Part shown: positions 9,401 to 24,400 of the stretch, piece by piece | Layout: every line of letters starts with the position of its first letter | Position numbering within the stretch: the first letter of the stretch is position 1 | NCBI GenBank assembly: GCA_031841125.1 | Contig: JAJSSI010000033.1 | Coordinates: forward strand, 49,005-113,004 | DNA length: 64,000 nucleotides | Source: Acanthococcus lagerstroemiae | Taxonomy: Eukaryota; Arthropoda; Insecta; Hemiptera; Eriococcidae | Direction: 5' to 3' | Notes under the pieces: generated by a model | Told to the model about the DNA's origin: nothing | The model's database searches: none | What the model saw: the letters and a program-made list of their open reading frames with translations, nothing else | Made by a program: the position numbers and the translations under genes

Positions 9401-12400
9401 GGCGACCCTCCGTTCCCGAGATACCCTCGAAAAAGTTGGAAAAATTGATCAATTTGGGTCAAAAAATGACTCTAGCTCAATTTTGACAACGGATTCGAAT
9501 TCGTCTCGAAAAATTGACTAACTAGCACCAGCCCCGACGCCGTAGCTCTCCGAAAATTTTTTCGCCCCAAAAAATGCATGATGTATAGTATGGAGAAATT
9601 TTCAAAATTTGAGAAAATCAAAAATTTCGATTTCATGAGTGTTTCTTACTCAATTTTTCACGCTGAGTTCGAATTCGCTTTTGGAATTTGGCGGCGACCC
9701 TCCGTTCCCGAGATACCCTCGAAAAAGTTGGAAAAATTGATCAATTTGGGTCAAAAAATGACTCTAGCTCAATTTTGACAACGGATTCGAATTCGTCTCG
9801 AAAAATTGACTAACTAGCACCAGCCCCGACGCCGTAGCTCTCCGAAAATTTTTTCGCCCCAAAAAATGCATGATGTATAGTATGGAGAAATTTTCAAAAT
9901 TTGAGAAAATCAAAAATTTCGATTTCATGAGTGTTTCTTACTCAATTTTTCACGCTGAGTTCGAATTCGCTTTTGGAATTTGGCGGCGACCCTCCGTTCC
10001 CGAGATACCCTCGAAAAAGTTGGAAAAATTGATCAATTTGGGTCAAAAAATGACTCTAGCTCAATTTTGACAACGGATTCGAATTCGTCTCGAAAAATTG
10101 ACTAACTAGCACCAGCCCCGACGCCGTAGCTCTCCGAAAATTTTTTCGCCCCAAAAAATGCATGATGTATAGTATGGAGAAATTTTCAAAATTTGAGAAA
10201 ATCAAAAATTTCGATTTCATGAGTGTTTCTTACTCAATTTTTCACGCTGAGTTCGAATTCGCTTTTGGAATTTGGCGGCGACCCTCCGTTCCCGAGATAC
10301 CCTCGAAAAAGTTGGAAAAATTGATCAATTTGGGTCAAAAAATGACTCTAGCTCAATTTTGACAACGGATTCGAATTCGTCTCGAAAAATTGACTAACTA
10401 GCACCAGCCCCGACGCCGTAGCTCTCCGAAAATTTTTTCGCCCCAAAAAATGCATGATGTATAGTATGGAGAAATTTTCAAAATTTGAGAAAATCAAAAA
10501 TTTCGATTTCATGAGTGTTTCTTACTCAATTTTTCACGCTGAGTTCGAATTCGCTTTTGGAATTTGGCGGCGACCCTCCGTTCCCGAGATACCCTCGAAA
10601 AAGTTGGAAAAATTGATCAATTTGGGTCAAAAAATGACTCTAGCTCAATTTTGACAACGGATTCGAATTCGTCTCGAAAAATTGACTAACTAGCACCAGC
10701 CCCGACGCCGTAGCTCTCCGAAAATTTTTTCGCCCCAAAAAATGCATGATGTATAGTATGGAGAAATTTTCAAAATTTGAGAAAATCAAAAATTTCGATT
10801 TCATGAGTGTTTCTTACTCAATTTTTCACGCTGAGTTCGAATTCGCTTTTGGAATTTGGCGGCGACCCTCCGTTCCCGAGATACCCTCGAAAAAGTTGGA
10901 AAAATTGATCAATTTGGGTCAAAAAATGACTCTAGCTCAATTTTGACAACGGATTCGAATTCGTCTCGAAAAATTGACTAACTAGCACCAGCCCCGACGC
11001 CGTAGCTCTCCGAAAATTTTTTCGCCCCAAAAAATGCATGATGTATAGTATGGAGAAATTTTCAAAATTTGAGAAAATCAAAAATTTCGATTTCATGAGT
11101 GTTTCTTACTCAATTTTTCACGCTGAGTTCGAATTCGCTTTTGGAATTTGGCGGCGACCCTCCGTTCCCGAGATACCCTCGAAAAAGTTGGAAAAATTGA
11201 TCAATTTGGGTCAAAAAATGACTCTAGCTCAATTTTGACAACGGATTCGAATTCGTCTCGAAAAATTGACTAACTAGCACCAGCCCCGACGCCGTAGCTC
11301 TCCGAAAATTTTTTCGCCCCAAAAAATGCATGATGTATAGTATGGAGAAATTTTCAAAATTTGAGAAAATCAAAAATTTCGATTTCATGAGTGTTTCTTA
11401 CTCAATTTTTCACGCTGAGTTCGAATTCGCTTTTGGAATTTGGCGGCGACCCTCCGTTCCCGAGATACCCTCGAAAAAGTTGGAAAAATTGATCAATTTG
11501 GGTCAAAAAATGACTCTAGCTCAATTTTGACAACGGATTCGAATTCGTCTCGAAAAATTGACTAACTAGCACCAGCCCCGACGCCGTAGCTCTCCGAAAA
11601 TTTTTTCGCCCCAAAAAATGCATGATGTATAGTATGGAGAAATTTTCAAAATTTGAGAAAATCAAAAATTTCGATTTCATGAGTGTTTCTTACTCAATTT
11701 TTCACGCTGAGTTCGAATTCGCTTTTGGAATTTGGCGGCGACCCTCCGTTCCCGAGATACCCTCGAAAAAGTTGGAAAAATTGATCAATTTGGGTCAAAA
11801 AATGACTCTAGCTCAATTTTGACAACGGATTCGAATTCGTCTCGAAAAATTGACTAACTAGCACCAGCCCCGACGCCGTAGCTCTCCGAAAATTTTTTCG
11901 CCCCAAAAAATGCATGATGTATAGTATGGAGAAATTTTCAAAATTTGAGAAAATCAAAAATTTCGATTTCATGAGTGTTTCTTACTCAATTTTTCACGCT
12001 GAGTTCGAATTCGCTTTTGGAATTTGGCGGCGACCCTCCGTTCCCGAGATACCCTCGAAAAAGTTGGAAAAATTGATCAATTTGGGTCAAAAAATGACTC
12101 TAGCTCAATTTTGACAACGGATTCGAATTCGTCTCGAAAAATTGACTAACTAGCACCAGCCCCGACGCCGTAGCTCTCCGAAAATTTTTTCGCCCCAAAA
12201 AATGCATGATGTATAGTATGGAGAAATTTTCAAAATTTGAGAAAATCAAAAATTTCGATTTCATGAGTGTTTCTTACTCAATTTTTCACGCTGAGTTCGA
12301 ATTCGCTTTTGGAATTTGGCGGCGACCCTCCGTTCCCGAGATACCCTCGAAAAAGTTGGAAAAATTGATCAATTTGGGTCAAAAAATGACTCTAGCTCAA

Positions 12401-15400
12401 TTTTGACAACGGATTCGAATTCGTCTCGAAAAATTGACTAACTAGCACCAGCCCCGACGCCGTAGCTCTCCGAAAATTTTTTCGCCCCAAAAAATGCATG
12501 ATGTATAGTATGGAGAAATTTTCAAAATTTGAGAAAATCAAAAATTTCGATTTCATGAGTGTTTCTTACTCAATTTTTCACGCTGAGTTCGAATTCGCTT
12601 TTGGAATTTGGCGGCGACCCTCCGTTCCCGAGATACCCTCGAAAAAGTTGGAAAAATTGATCAATTTGGGTCAAAAAATGACTCTAGCTCAATTTTGACA
12701 ACGGATTCGAATTCGTCTCGAAAAATTGACTAACTAGCACCAGCCCCGACGCCGTAGCTCTCCGAAAATTTTTTCGCCCCAAAAAATGCATGATGTATAG
12801 TATGGAGAAATTTTCAAAATTTGAGAAAATCAAAAATTTCGATTTCATGAGTGTTTCTTACTCAATTTTTCACGCTGAGTTCGAATTCGCTTTTGGAATT
12901 TGGCGGCGACCCTCCGTTCCCGAGATACCCTCGAAAAAGTTGGAAAAATTGATCAATTTGGGTCAAAAAATGACTCTAGCTCAATTTTGACAACGGATTC
13001 GAATTCGTCTCGAAAAATTGACTAACTAGCACCAGCCCCGACGCCGTAGCTCTCCGAAAATTTTTTCGCCCCAAAAAATGCATGATGTATAGTATGGAGA
13101 AATTTTCAAAATTTGAGAAAATCAAAAATTTCGATTTCATGAGTGTTTCTTACTCAATTTTTCACGCTGAGTTCGAATTCGCTTTTGGAATTTGGCGGCG
13201 ACCCTCCGTTCCCGAGATACCCTCGAAAAAGTTGGAAAAATTGATCAATTTGGGTCAAAAAATGACTCTAGCTCAATTTTGACAACGGATTCGAATTCGT
13301 CTCGAAAAATTGACTAACTAGCACCAGCCCCGACGCCGTAGCTCTCCGAAAATTTTTTCGCCCCAAAAAATGCATGATGTATAGTATGGAGAAATTTTCA
13401 AAATTTGAGAAAATCAAAAATTTCGATTTCATGAGTGTTTCTTACTCAATTTTTCACGCTGAGTTCGAATTCGCTTTTGGAATTTGGCGGCGACCCTCCG
13501 TTCCCGAGATACCCTCGAAAAAGTTGGAAAAATTGATCAATTTGGGTCAAAAAATGACTCTAGCTCAATTTTGACAACGGATTCGAATTCGTCTCGAAAA
13601 ATTGACTAACTAGCACCAGCCCCGACGCCGTAGCTCTCCGAAAATTTTTTCGCCCCAAAAAATGCATGATGTATAGTATGGAGAAATTTTCAAAATTTGA
13701 GAAAATCAAAAATTTCGATTTCATGAGTGTTTCTTACTCAATTTTTCACGCTGAGTTCGAATTCGCTTTTGGAATTTGGCGGCGACCCTCCGTTCCCGAG
13801 ATACCCTCGAAAAAGTTGGAAAAATTGATCAATTTGGGTCAAAAAATGACTCTAGCTCAATTTTGACAACGGATTCGAATTCGTCTCGAAAAATTGACTA
13901 ACTAGCACCAGCCCCGACGCCGTAGCTCTCCGAAAATTTTTTCGCCCCAAAAAATGCATGATGTATAGTATGGAGAAATTTTCAAAATTTGAGAAAATCA
14001 AAAATTTCGATTTCATGAGTGTTTCTTACTCAATTTTTCACGCTGAGTTCGAATTCGCTTTTGGAATTTGGCGGCGACCCTCCGTTCCCGAGATACCCTC
14101 GAAAAAGTTGGAAAAATTGATCAATTTGGGTCAAAAAATGACTCTAGCTCAATTTTGACAACGGATTCGAATTCGTCTCGAAAAATTGACTAACTAGCAC
14201 CAGCCCCGACGCCGTAGCTCTCCGAAAATTTTTTCGCCCCAAAAAATGCATGATGTATAGTATGGAGAAATTTTCAAAATTTGAGAAAATCAAAAATTTC
14301 GATTTCATGAGTGTTTCTTACTCAATTTTTCACGCTGAGTTCGAATTCGCTTTTGGAATTTGGCGGCGACCCTCCGTTCCCGAGATACCCTCGAAAAAGT
14401 TGGAAAAATTGATCAATTTGGGTCAAAAAATGACTCTAGCTCAATTTTGACAACGGATTCGAATTCGTCTCGAAAAATTGACTAACTAGCACCAGCCCCG
14501 ACGCCGTAGCTCTCCGAAAATTTTTTCGCCCCAAAAAATGCATGATGTATAGTATGGAGAAATTTTCAAAATTTGAGAAAATCAAAAATTTCGATTTCAT
14601 GAGTGTTTCTTACTCAATTTTTCACGCTGAGTTCGAATTCGCTTTTGGAATTTGGCGGCGACCCTCCGTTCCCGAGATACCCTCGAAAAAGTTGGAAAAA
14701 TTGATCAATTTGGGTCAAAAAATGACTCTAGCTCAATTTTGACAACGGATTCGAATTCGTCTCGAAAAATTGACTAACTAGCACCAGCCCCGACGCCGTA
14801 GCTCTCCGAAAATTTTTTCGCCCCAAAAAATGCATGATGTATAGTATGGAGAAATTTTCAAAATTTGAGAAAATCAAAAATTTCGATTTCATGAGTGTTT
14901 CTTACTCAATTTTTCACGCTGAGTTCGAATTCGCTTTTGGAATTTGGCGGCGACCCTCCGTTCCCGAGATACCCTCGAAAAAGTTGGAAAAATTGATCAA
15001 TTTGGGTCAAAAAATGACTCTAGCTCAATTTTGACAACGGATTCGAATTCGTCTCGAAAAATTGACTAACTAGCACCAGCCCCGACGCCGTAGCTCTCCG
15101 AAAATTTTTTCGCCCCAAAAAATGCATGATGTATAGTATGGAGAAATTTTCAAAATTTGAGAAAATCAAAAATTTCGATTTCATGAGTGTTTCTTACTCA
15201 ATTTTTCACGCTGAGTTCGAATTCGCTTTTGGAATTTGGCGGCGACCCTCCGTTCCCGAGATACCCTCGAAAAAGTTGGAAAAATTGATCAATTTGGGTC
15301 AAAAAATGACTCTAGCTCAATTTTGACAACGGATTCGAATTCGTCTCGAAAAATTGACTAACTAGCACCAGCCCCGACGCCGTAGCTCTCCGAAAATTTT

Positions 15401-18400
15401 TTCGCCCCAAAAAATGCATGATGTATAGTATGGAGAAATTTTCAAAATTTGAGAAAATCAAAAATTTCGATTTCATGAGTGTTTCTTACTCAATTTTTCA
15501 CGCTGAGTTCGAATTCGCTTTTGGAATTTGGCGGCGACCCTCCGTTCCCGAGATACCCTCGAAAAAGTTGGAAAAATTGATCAATTTGGGTCAAAAAATG
15601 ACTCTAGCTCAATTTTGACAACGGATTCGAATTCGTCTCGAAAAATTGACTAACTAGCACCAGCCCCGACGCCGTAGCTCTCCGAAAATTTTTTCGCCCC
15701 AAAAAATGCATGATGTATAGTATGGAGAAATTTTCAAAATTTGAGAAAATCAAAAATTTCGATTTCATGAGTGTTTCTTACTCAATTTTTCACGCTGAGT
15801 TCGAATTCGCTTTTGGAATTTGGCGGCGACCCTCCGTTCCCGAGATACCCTCGAAAAAGTTGGAAAAATTGATCAATTTGGGTCAAAAAATGACTCTAGC
15901 TCAATTTTGACAACGGATTCGAATTCGTCTCGAAAAATTGACTAACTAGCACCAGCCCCGACGCCGTAGCTCTCCGAAAATTTTTTCGCCCCAAAAAATG
16001 CATGATGTATAGTATGGAGAAATTTTCAAAATTTGAGAAAATCAAAAATTTCGATTTCATGAGTGTTTCTTACTCAATTTTTCACGCTGAGTTCGAATTC
16101 GCTTTTGGAATTTGGCGGCGACCCTCCGTTCCCGAGATACCCTCGAAAAAGTTGGAAAAATTGATCAATTTGGGTCAAAAAATGACTCTAGCTCAATTTT
16201 GACAACGGATTCGAATTCGTCTCGAAAAATTGACTAACTAGCACCAGCCCCGACGCCGTAGCTCTCCGAAAATTTTTTCGCCCCAAAAAATGCATGATGT
16301 ATAGTATGGAGAAATTTTCAAAATTTGAGAAAATCAAAAATTTCGATTTCATGAGTGTTTCTTACTCAATTTTTCACGCTGAGTTCGAATTCGCTTTTGG
16401 AATTTGGCGGCGACCCTCCGTTCCCGAGATACCCTCGAAAAAGTTGGAAAAATTGATCAATTTGGGTCAAAAAATGACTCTAGCTCAATTTTGACAACGG
16501 ATTCGAATTCGTCTCGAAAAATTGACTAACTAGCACCAGCCCCGACGCCGTAGCTCTCCGAAAATTTTTTCGCCCCAAAAAATGCATGATGTATAGTATG
16601 GAGAAATTTTCAAAATTTGAGAAAATCAAAAATTTCGATTTCATGAGTGTTTCTTACTCAATTTTTCACGCTGAGTTCGAATTCGCTTTTGGAATTTGGC
16701 GGCGACCCTCCGTTCCCGAGATACCCTCGAAAAAGTTGGAAAAATTGATCAATTTGGGTCAAAAAATGACTCTAGCTCAATTTTGACAACGGATTCGAAT
16801 TCGTCTCGAAAAATTGACTAACTAGCACCAGCCCCGACGCCGTAGCTCTCCGAAAATTTTTTCGCCCCAAAAAATGCATGATGTATAGTATGGAGAAATT
16901 TTCAAAATTTGAGAAAATCAAAAATTTCGATTTCATGAGTGTTTCTTACTCAATTTTTCACGCTGAGTTCGAATTCGCTTTTGGAATTTGGCGGCGACCC
17001 TCCGTTCCCGAGATACCCTCGAAAAAGTTGGAAAAATTGATCAATTTGGGTCAAAAAATGACTCTAGCTCAATTTTGACAACGGATTCGAATTCGTCTCG
17101 AAAAATTGACTAACTAGCACCAGCCCCGACGCCGTAGCTCTCCGAAAATTTTTTCGCCCCAAAAAATGCATGATGTATAGTATGGAGAAATTTTCAAAAT
17201 TTGAGAAAATCAAAAATTTCGATTTCATGAGTGTTTCTTACTCAATTTTTCACGCTGAGTTCGAATTCGCTTTTGGAATTTGGCGGCGACCCTCCGTTCC
17301 CGAGATACCCTCGAAAAAGTTGGAAAAATTGATCAATTTGGGTCAAAAAATGACTCTAGCTCAATTTTGACAACGGATTCGAATTCGTCTCGAAAAATTG
17401 ACTAACTAGCACCAGCCCCGACGCCGTAGCTCTCCGAAAATTTTTTCGCCCCAAAAAATGCATGATGTATAGTATGGAGAAATTTTCAAAATTTGAGAAA
17501 ATCAAAAATTTCGATTTCATGAGTGTTTCTTACTCAATTTTTCACGCTGAGTTCGAATTCGCTTTTGGAATTTGGCGGCGACCCTCCGTTCCCGAGATAC
17601 CCTCGAAAAAGTTGGAAAAATTGATCAATTTGGGTCAAAAAATGACTCTAGCTCAATTTTGACAACGGATTCGAATTCGTCTCGAAAAATTGACTAACTA
17701 GCACCAGCCCCGACGCCGTAGCTCTCCGAAAATTTTTTCGCCCCAAAAAATGCATGATGTATAGTATGGAGAAATTTTCAAAATTTGAGAAAATCAAAAA
17801 TTTCGATTTCATGAGTGTTTCTTACTCAATTTTTCACGCTGAGTTCGAATTCGCTTTTGGAATTTGGCGGCGACCCTCCGTTCCCGAGATACCCTCGAAA
17901 AAGTTGGAAAAATTGATCAATTTGGGTCAAAAAATGACTCTAGCTCAATTTTGACAACGGATTCGAATTCGTCTCGAAAAATTGACTAACTAGCACCAGC
18001 CCCGACGCCGTAGCTCTCCGAAAATTTTTTCGCCCCAAAAAATGCATGATGTATAGTATGGAGAAATTTTCAAAATTTGAGAAAATCAAAAATTTCGATT
18101 TCATGAGTGTTTCTTACTCAATTTTTCACGCTGAGTTCGAATTCGCTTTTGGAATTTGGCGGCGACCCTCCGTTCCCGAGATACCCTCGAAAAAGTTGGA
18201 AAAATTGATCAATTTGGGTCAAAAAATGACTCTAGCTCAATTTTGACAACGGATTCGAATTCGTCTCGAAAAATTGACTAACTAGCACCAGCCCCGACGC
18301 CGTAGCTCTCCGAAAATTTTTTCGCCCCAAAAAATGCATGATGTATAGTATGGAGAAATTTTCAAAATTTGAGAAAATCAAAAATTTCGATTTCATGAGT

Positions 18401-21400
18401 GTTTCTTACTCAATTTTTCACGCTGAGTTCGAATTCGCTTTTGGAATTTGGCGGCGACCCTCCGTTCCCGAGATACCCTCGAAAAAGTTGGAAAAATTGA
18501 TCAATTTGGGTCAAAAAATGACTCTAGCTCAATTTTGACAACGGATTCGAATTCGTCTCGAAAAATTGACTAACTAGCACCAGCCCCGACGCCGTAGCTC
18601 TCCGAAAATTTTTTCGCCCCAAAAAATGCATGATGTATAGTATGGAGAAATTTTCAAAATTTGAGAAAATCAAAAATTTCGATTTCATGAGTGTTTCTTA
18701 CTCAATTTTTCACGCTGAGTTCGAATTCGCTTTTGGAATTTGGCGGCGACCCTCCGTTCCCGAGATACCCTCGAAAAAGTTGGAAAAATTGATCAATTTG
18801 GGTCAAAAAATGACTCTAGCTCAATTTTGACAACGGATTCGAATTCGTCTCGAAAAATTGACTAACTAGCACCAGCCCCGACGCCGTAGCTCTCCGAAAA
18901 TTTTTTCGCCCCAAAAAATGCATGATGTATAGTATGGAGAAATTTTCAAAATTTGAGAAAATCAAAAATTTCGATTTCATGAGTGTTTCTTACTCAATTT
19001 TTCACGCTGAGTTCGAATTCGCTTTTGGAATTTGGCGGCGACCCTCCGTTCCCGAGATACCCTCGAAAAAGTTGGAAAAATTGATCAATTTGGGTCAAAA
19101 AATGACTCTAGCTCAATTTTGACAACGGATTCGAATTCGTCTCGAAAAATTGACTAACTAGCACCAGCCCCGACGCCGTAGCTCTCCGAAAATTTTTTCG
19201 CCCCAAAAAATGCATGATGTATAGTATGGAGAAATTTTCAAAATTTGAGAAAATCAAAAATTTCGATTTCATGAGTGTTTCTTACTCAATTTTTCACGCT
19301 GAGTTCGAATTCGCTTTTGGAATTTGGCGGCGACCCTCCGTTCCCGAGATACCCTCGAAAAAGTTGGAAAAATTGATCAATTTGGGTCAAAAAATGACTC
19401 TAGCTCAATTTTGACAACGGATTCGAATTCGTCTCGAAAAATTGACTAACTAGCACCAGCCCCGACGCCGTAGCTCTCCGAAAATTTTTTCGCCCCAAAA
19501 AATGCATGATGTATAGTATGGAGAAATTTTCAAAATTTGAGAAAATCAAAAATTTCGATTTCATGAGTGTTTCTTACTCAATTTTTCACGCTGAGTTCGA
19601 ATTCGCTTTTGGAATTTGGCGGCGACCCTCCGTTCCCGAGATACCCTCGAAAAAGTTGGAAAAATTGATCAATTTGGGTCAAAAAATGACTCTAGCTCAA
19701 TTTTGACAACGGATTCGAATTCGTCTCGAAAAATTGACTAACTAGCACCAGCCCCGACGCCGTAGCTCTCCGAAAATTTTTTCGCCCCAAAAAATGCATG
19801 ATGTATAGTATGGAGAAATTTTCAAAATTTGAGAAAATCAAAAATTTCGATTTCATGAGTGTTTCTTACTCAATTTTTCACGCTGAGTTCGAATTCGCTT
19901 TTGGAATTTGGCGGCGACCCTCCGTTCCCGAGATACCCTCGAAAAAGTTGGAAAAATTGATCAATTTGGGTCAAAAAATGACTCTAGCTCAATTTTGACA
20001 ACGGATTCGAATTCGTCTCGAAAAATTGACTAACTAGCACCAGCCCCGACGCCGTAGCTCTCCGAAAATTTTTTCGCCCCAAAAAATGCATGATGTATAG
20101 TATGGAGAAATTTTCAAAATTTGAGAAAATCAAAAATTTCGATTTCATGAGTGTTTCTTACTCAATTTTTCACGCTGAGTTCGAATTCGCTTTTGGAATT
20201 TGGCGGCGACCCTCCGTTCCCGAGATACCCTCGAAAAAGTTGGAAAAATTGATCAATTTGGGTCAAAAAATGACTCTAGCTCAATTTTGACAACGGATTC
20301 GAATTCGTCTCGAAAAATTGACTAACTAGCACCAGCCCCGACGCCGTAGCTCTCCGAAAATTTTTTCGCCCCAAAAAATGCATGATGTATAGTATGGAGA
20401 AATTTTCAAAATTTGAGAAAATCAAAAATTTCGATTTCATGAGTGTTTCTTACTCAATTTTTCACGCTGAGTTCGAATTCGCTTTTGGAATTTGGCGGCG
20501 ACCCTCCGTTCCCGAGATACCCTCGAAAAAGTTGGAAAAATTGATCAATTTGGGTCAAAAAATGACTCTAGCTCAATTTTGACAACGGATTCGAATTCGT
20601 CTCGAAAAATTGACTAACTAGCACCAGCCCCGACGCCGTAGCTCTCCGAAAATTTTTTCGCCCCAAAAAATGCATGATGTATAGTATGGAGAAATTTTCA
20701 AAATTTGAGAAAATCAAAAATTTCGATTTCATGAGTGTTTCTTACTCAATTTTTCACGCTGAGTTCGAATTCGCTTTTGGAATTTGGCGGCGACCCTCCG
20801 TTCCCGAGATACCCTCGAAAAAGTTGGAAAAATTGATCAATTTGGGTCAAAAAATGACTCTAGCTCAATTTTGACAACGGATTCGAATTCGTCTCGAAAA
20901 ATTGACTAACTAGCACCAGCCCCGACGCCGTAGCTCTCCGAAAATTTTTTCGCCCCAAAAAATGCATGATGTATAGTATGGAGAAATTTTCAAAATTTGA
21001 GAAAATCAAAAATTTCGATTTCATGAGTGTTTCTTACTCAATTTTTCACGCTGAGTTCGAATTCGCTTTTGGAATTTGGCGGCGACCCTCCGTTCCCGAG
21101 ATACCCTCGAAAAAGTTGGAAAAATTGATCAATTTGGGTCAAAAAATGACTCTAGCTCAATTTTGACAACGGATTCGAATTCGTCTCGAAAAATTGACTA
21201 ACTAGCACCAGCCCCGACGCCGTAGCTCTCCGAAAATTTTTTCGCCCCAAAAAATGCATGATGTATAGTATGGAGAAATTTTCAAAATTTGAGAAAATCA
21301 AAAATTTCGATTTCATGAGTGTTTCTTACTCAATTTTTCACGCTGAGTTCGAATTCGCTTTTGGAATTTGGCGGCGACCCTCCGTTCCCGAGATACCCTC

Positions 21401-24400
21401 GAAAAAGTTGGAAAAATTGATCAATTTGGGTCAAAAAATGACTCTAGCTCAATTTTGACAACGGATTCGAATTCGTCTCGAAAAATTGACTAACTAGCAC
21501 CAGCCCCGACGCCGTAGCTCTCCGAAAATTTTTTCGCCCCAAAAAATGCATGATGTATAGTATGGAGAAATTTTCAAAATTTGAGAAAATCAAAAATTTC
21601 GATTTCATGAGTGTTTCTTACTCAATTTTTCACGCTGAGTTCGAATTCGCTTTTGGAATTTGGCGGCGACCCTCCGTTCCCGAGATACCCTCGAAAAAGT
21701 TGGAAAAATTGATCAATTTGGGTCAAAAAATGACTCTAGCTCAATTTTGACAACGGATTCGAATTCGTCTCGAAAAATTGACTAACTAGCACCAGCCCCG
21801 ACGCCGTAGCTCTCCGAAAATTTTTTCGCCCCAAAAAATGCATGATGTATAGTATGGAGAAATTTTCAAAATTTGAGAAAATCAAAAATTTCGATTTCAT
21901 GAGTGTTTCTTACTCAATTTTTCACGCTGAGTTCGAATTCGCTTTTGGAATTTGGCGGCGACCCTCCGTTCCCGAGATACCCTCGAAAAAGTTGGAAAAA
22001 TTGATCAATTTGGGTCAAAAAATGACTCTAGCTCAATTTTGACAACGGATTCGAATTCGTCTCGAAAAATTGACTAACTAGCACCAGCCCCGACGCCGTA
22101 GCTCTCCGAAAATTTTTTCGCCCCAAAAAATGCATGATGTATAGTATGGAGAAATTTTCAAAATTTGAGAAAATCAAAAATTTCGATTTCATGAGTGTTT
22201 CTTACTCAATTTTTCACGCTGAGTTCGAATTCGCTTTTGGAATTTGGCGGCGACCCTCCGTTCCCGAGATACCCTCGAAAAAGTTGGAAAAATTGATCAA
22301 TTTGGGTCAAAAAATGACTCTAGCTCAATTTTGACAACGGATTCGAATTCGTCTCGAAAAATTGACTAACTAGCACCAGCCCCGACGCCGTAGCTCTCCG
22401 AAAATTTTTTCGCCCCAAAAAATGCATGATGTATAGTATGGAGAAATTTTCAAAATTTGAGAAAATCAAAAATTTCGATTTCATGAGTGTTTCTTACTCA
22501 ATTTTTCACGCTGAGTTCGAATTCGCTTTTGGAATTTGGCGGCGACCCTCCGTTCCCGAGATACCCTCGAAAAAGTTGGAAAAATTGATCAATTTGGGTC
22601 AAAAAATGACTCTAGCTCAATTTTGACAACGGATTCGAATTCGTCTCGAAAAATTGACTAACTAGCACCAGCCCCGACGCCGTAGCTCTCCGAAAATTTT
22701 TTCGCCCCAAAAAATGCATGATGTATAGTATGGAGAAATTTTCAAAATTTGAGAAAATCAAAAATTTCGATTTCATGAGTGTTTCTTACTCAATTTTTCA
22801 CGCTGAGTTCGAATTCGCTTTTGGAATTTGGCGGCGACCCTCCGTTCCCGAGATACCCTCGAAAAAGTTGGAAAAATTGATCAATTTGGGTCAAAAAATG
22901 ACTCTAGCTCAATTTTGACAACGGATTCGAATTCGTCTCGAAAAATTGACTAACTAGCACCAGCCCCGACGCCGTAGCTCTCCGAAAATTTTTTCGCCCC
23001 AAAAAATGCATGATGTATAGTATGGAGAAATTTTCAAAATTTGAGAAAATCAAAAATTTCGATTTCATGAGTGTTTCTTACTCAATTTTTCACGCTGAGT
23101 TCGAATTCGCTTTTGGAATTTGGCGGCGACCCTCCGTTCCCGAGATACCCTCGAAAAAGTTGGAAAAATTGATCAATTTGGGTCAAAAAATGACTCTAGC
23201 TCAATTTTGACAACGGATTCGAATTCGTCTCGAAAAATTGACTAACTAGCACCAGCCCCGACGCCGTAGCTCTCCGAAAATTTTTTCGCCCCAAAAAATG
23301 CATGATGTATAGTATGGAGAAATTTTCAAAATTTGAGAAAATCAAAAATTTCGATTTCATGAGTGTTTCTTACTCAATTTTTCACGCTGAGTTCGAATTC
23401 GCTTTTGGAATTTGGCGGCGACCCTCCGTTCCCGAGATACCCTCGAAAAAGTTGGAAAAATTGATCAATTTGGGTCAAAAAATGACTCTAGCTCAATTTT
23501 GACAACGGATTCGAATTCGTCTCGAAAAATTGACTAACTAGCACCAGCCCCGACGCCGTAGCTCTCCGAAAATTTTTTCGCCCCAAAAAATGCATGATGT
23601 ATAGTATGGAGAAATTTTCAAAATTTGAGAAAATCAAAAATTTCGATTTCATGAGTGTTTCTTACTCAATTTTTCACGCTGAGTTCGAATTCGCTTTTGG
23701 AATTTGGCGGCGACCCTCCGTTCCCGAGATACCCTCGAAAAAGTTGGAAAAATTGATCAATTTGGGTCAAAAAATGACTCTAGCTCAATTTTGACAACGG
23801 ATTCGAATTCGTCTCGAAAAATTGACTAACTAGCACCAGCCCCGACGCCGTAGCTCTCCGAAAATTTTTTCGCCCCAAAAAATGCATGATGTATAGTATG
23901 GAGAAATTTTCAAAATTTGAGAAAATCAAAAATTTCGATTTCATGAGTGTTTCTTACTCAATTTTTCACGCTGAGTTCGAATTCGCTTTTGGAATTTGGC
24001 GGCGACCCTCCGTTCCCGAGATACCCTCGAAAAAGTTGGAAAAATTGATCAATTTGGGTCAAAAAATGACTCTAGCTCAATTTTGACAACGGATTCGAAT
24101 TCGTCTCGAAAAATTGACTAACTAGCACCAGCCCCGACGCCGTAGCTCTCCGAAAATTTTTTCGCCCCAAAAAATGCATGATGTATAGTATGGAGAAATT
24201 TTCAAAATTTGAGAAAATCAAAAATTTCGATTTCATGAGTGTTTCTTACTCAATTTTTCACGCTGAGTTCGAATTCGCTTTTGGAATTTGGCGGCGACCC
24301 TCCGTTCCCGAGATACCCTCGAAAAAGTTGGAAAAATTGATCAATTTGGGTCAAAAAATGACTCTAGCTCAATTTTGACAACGGATTCGAATTCGTCTCG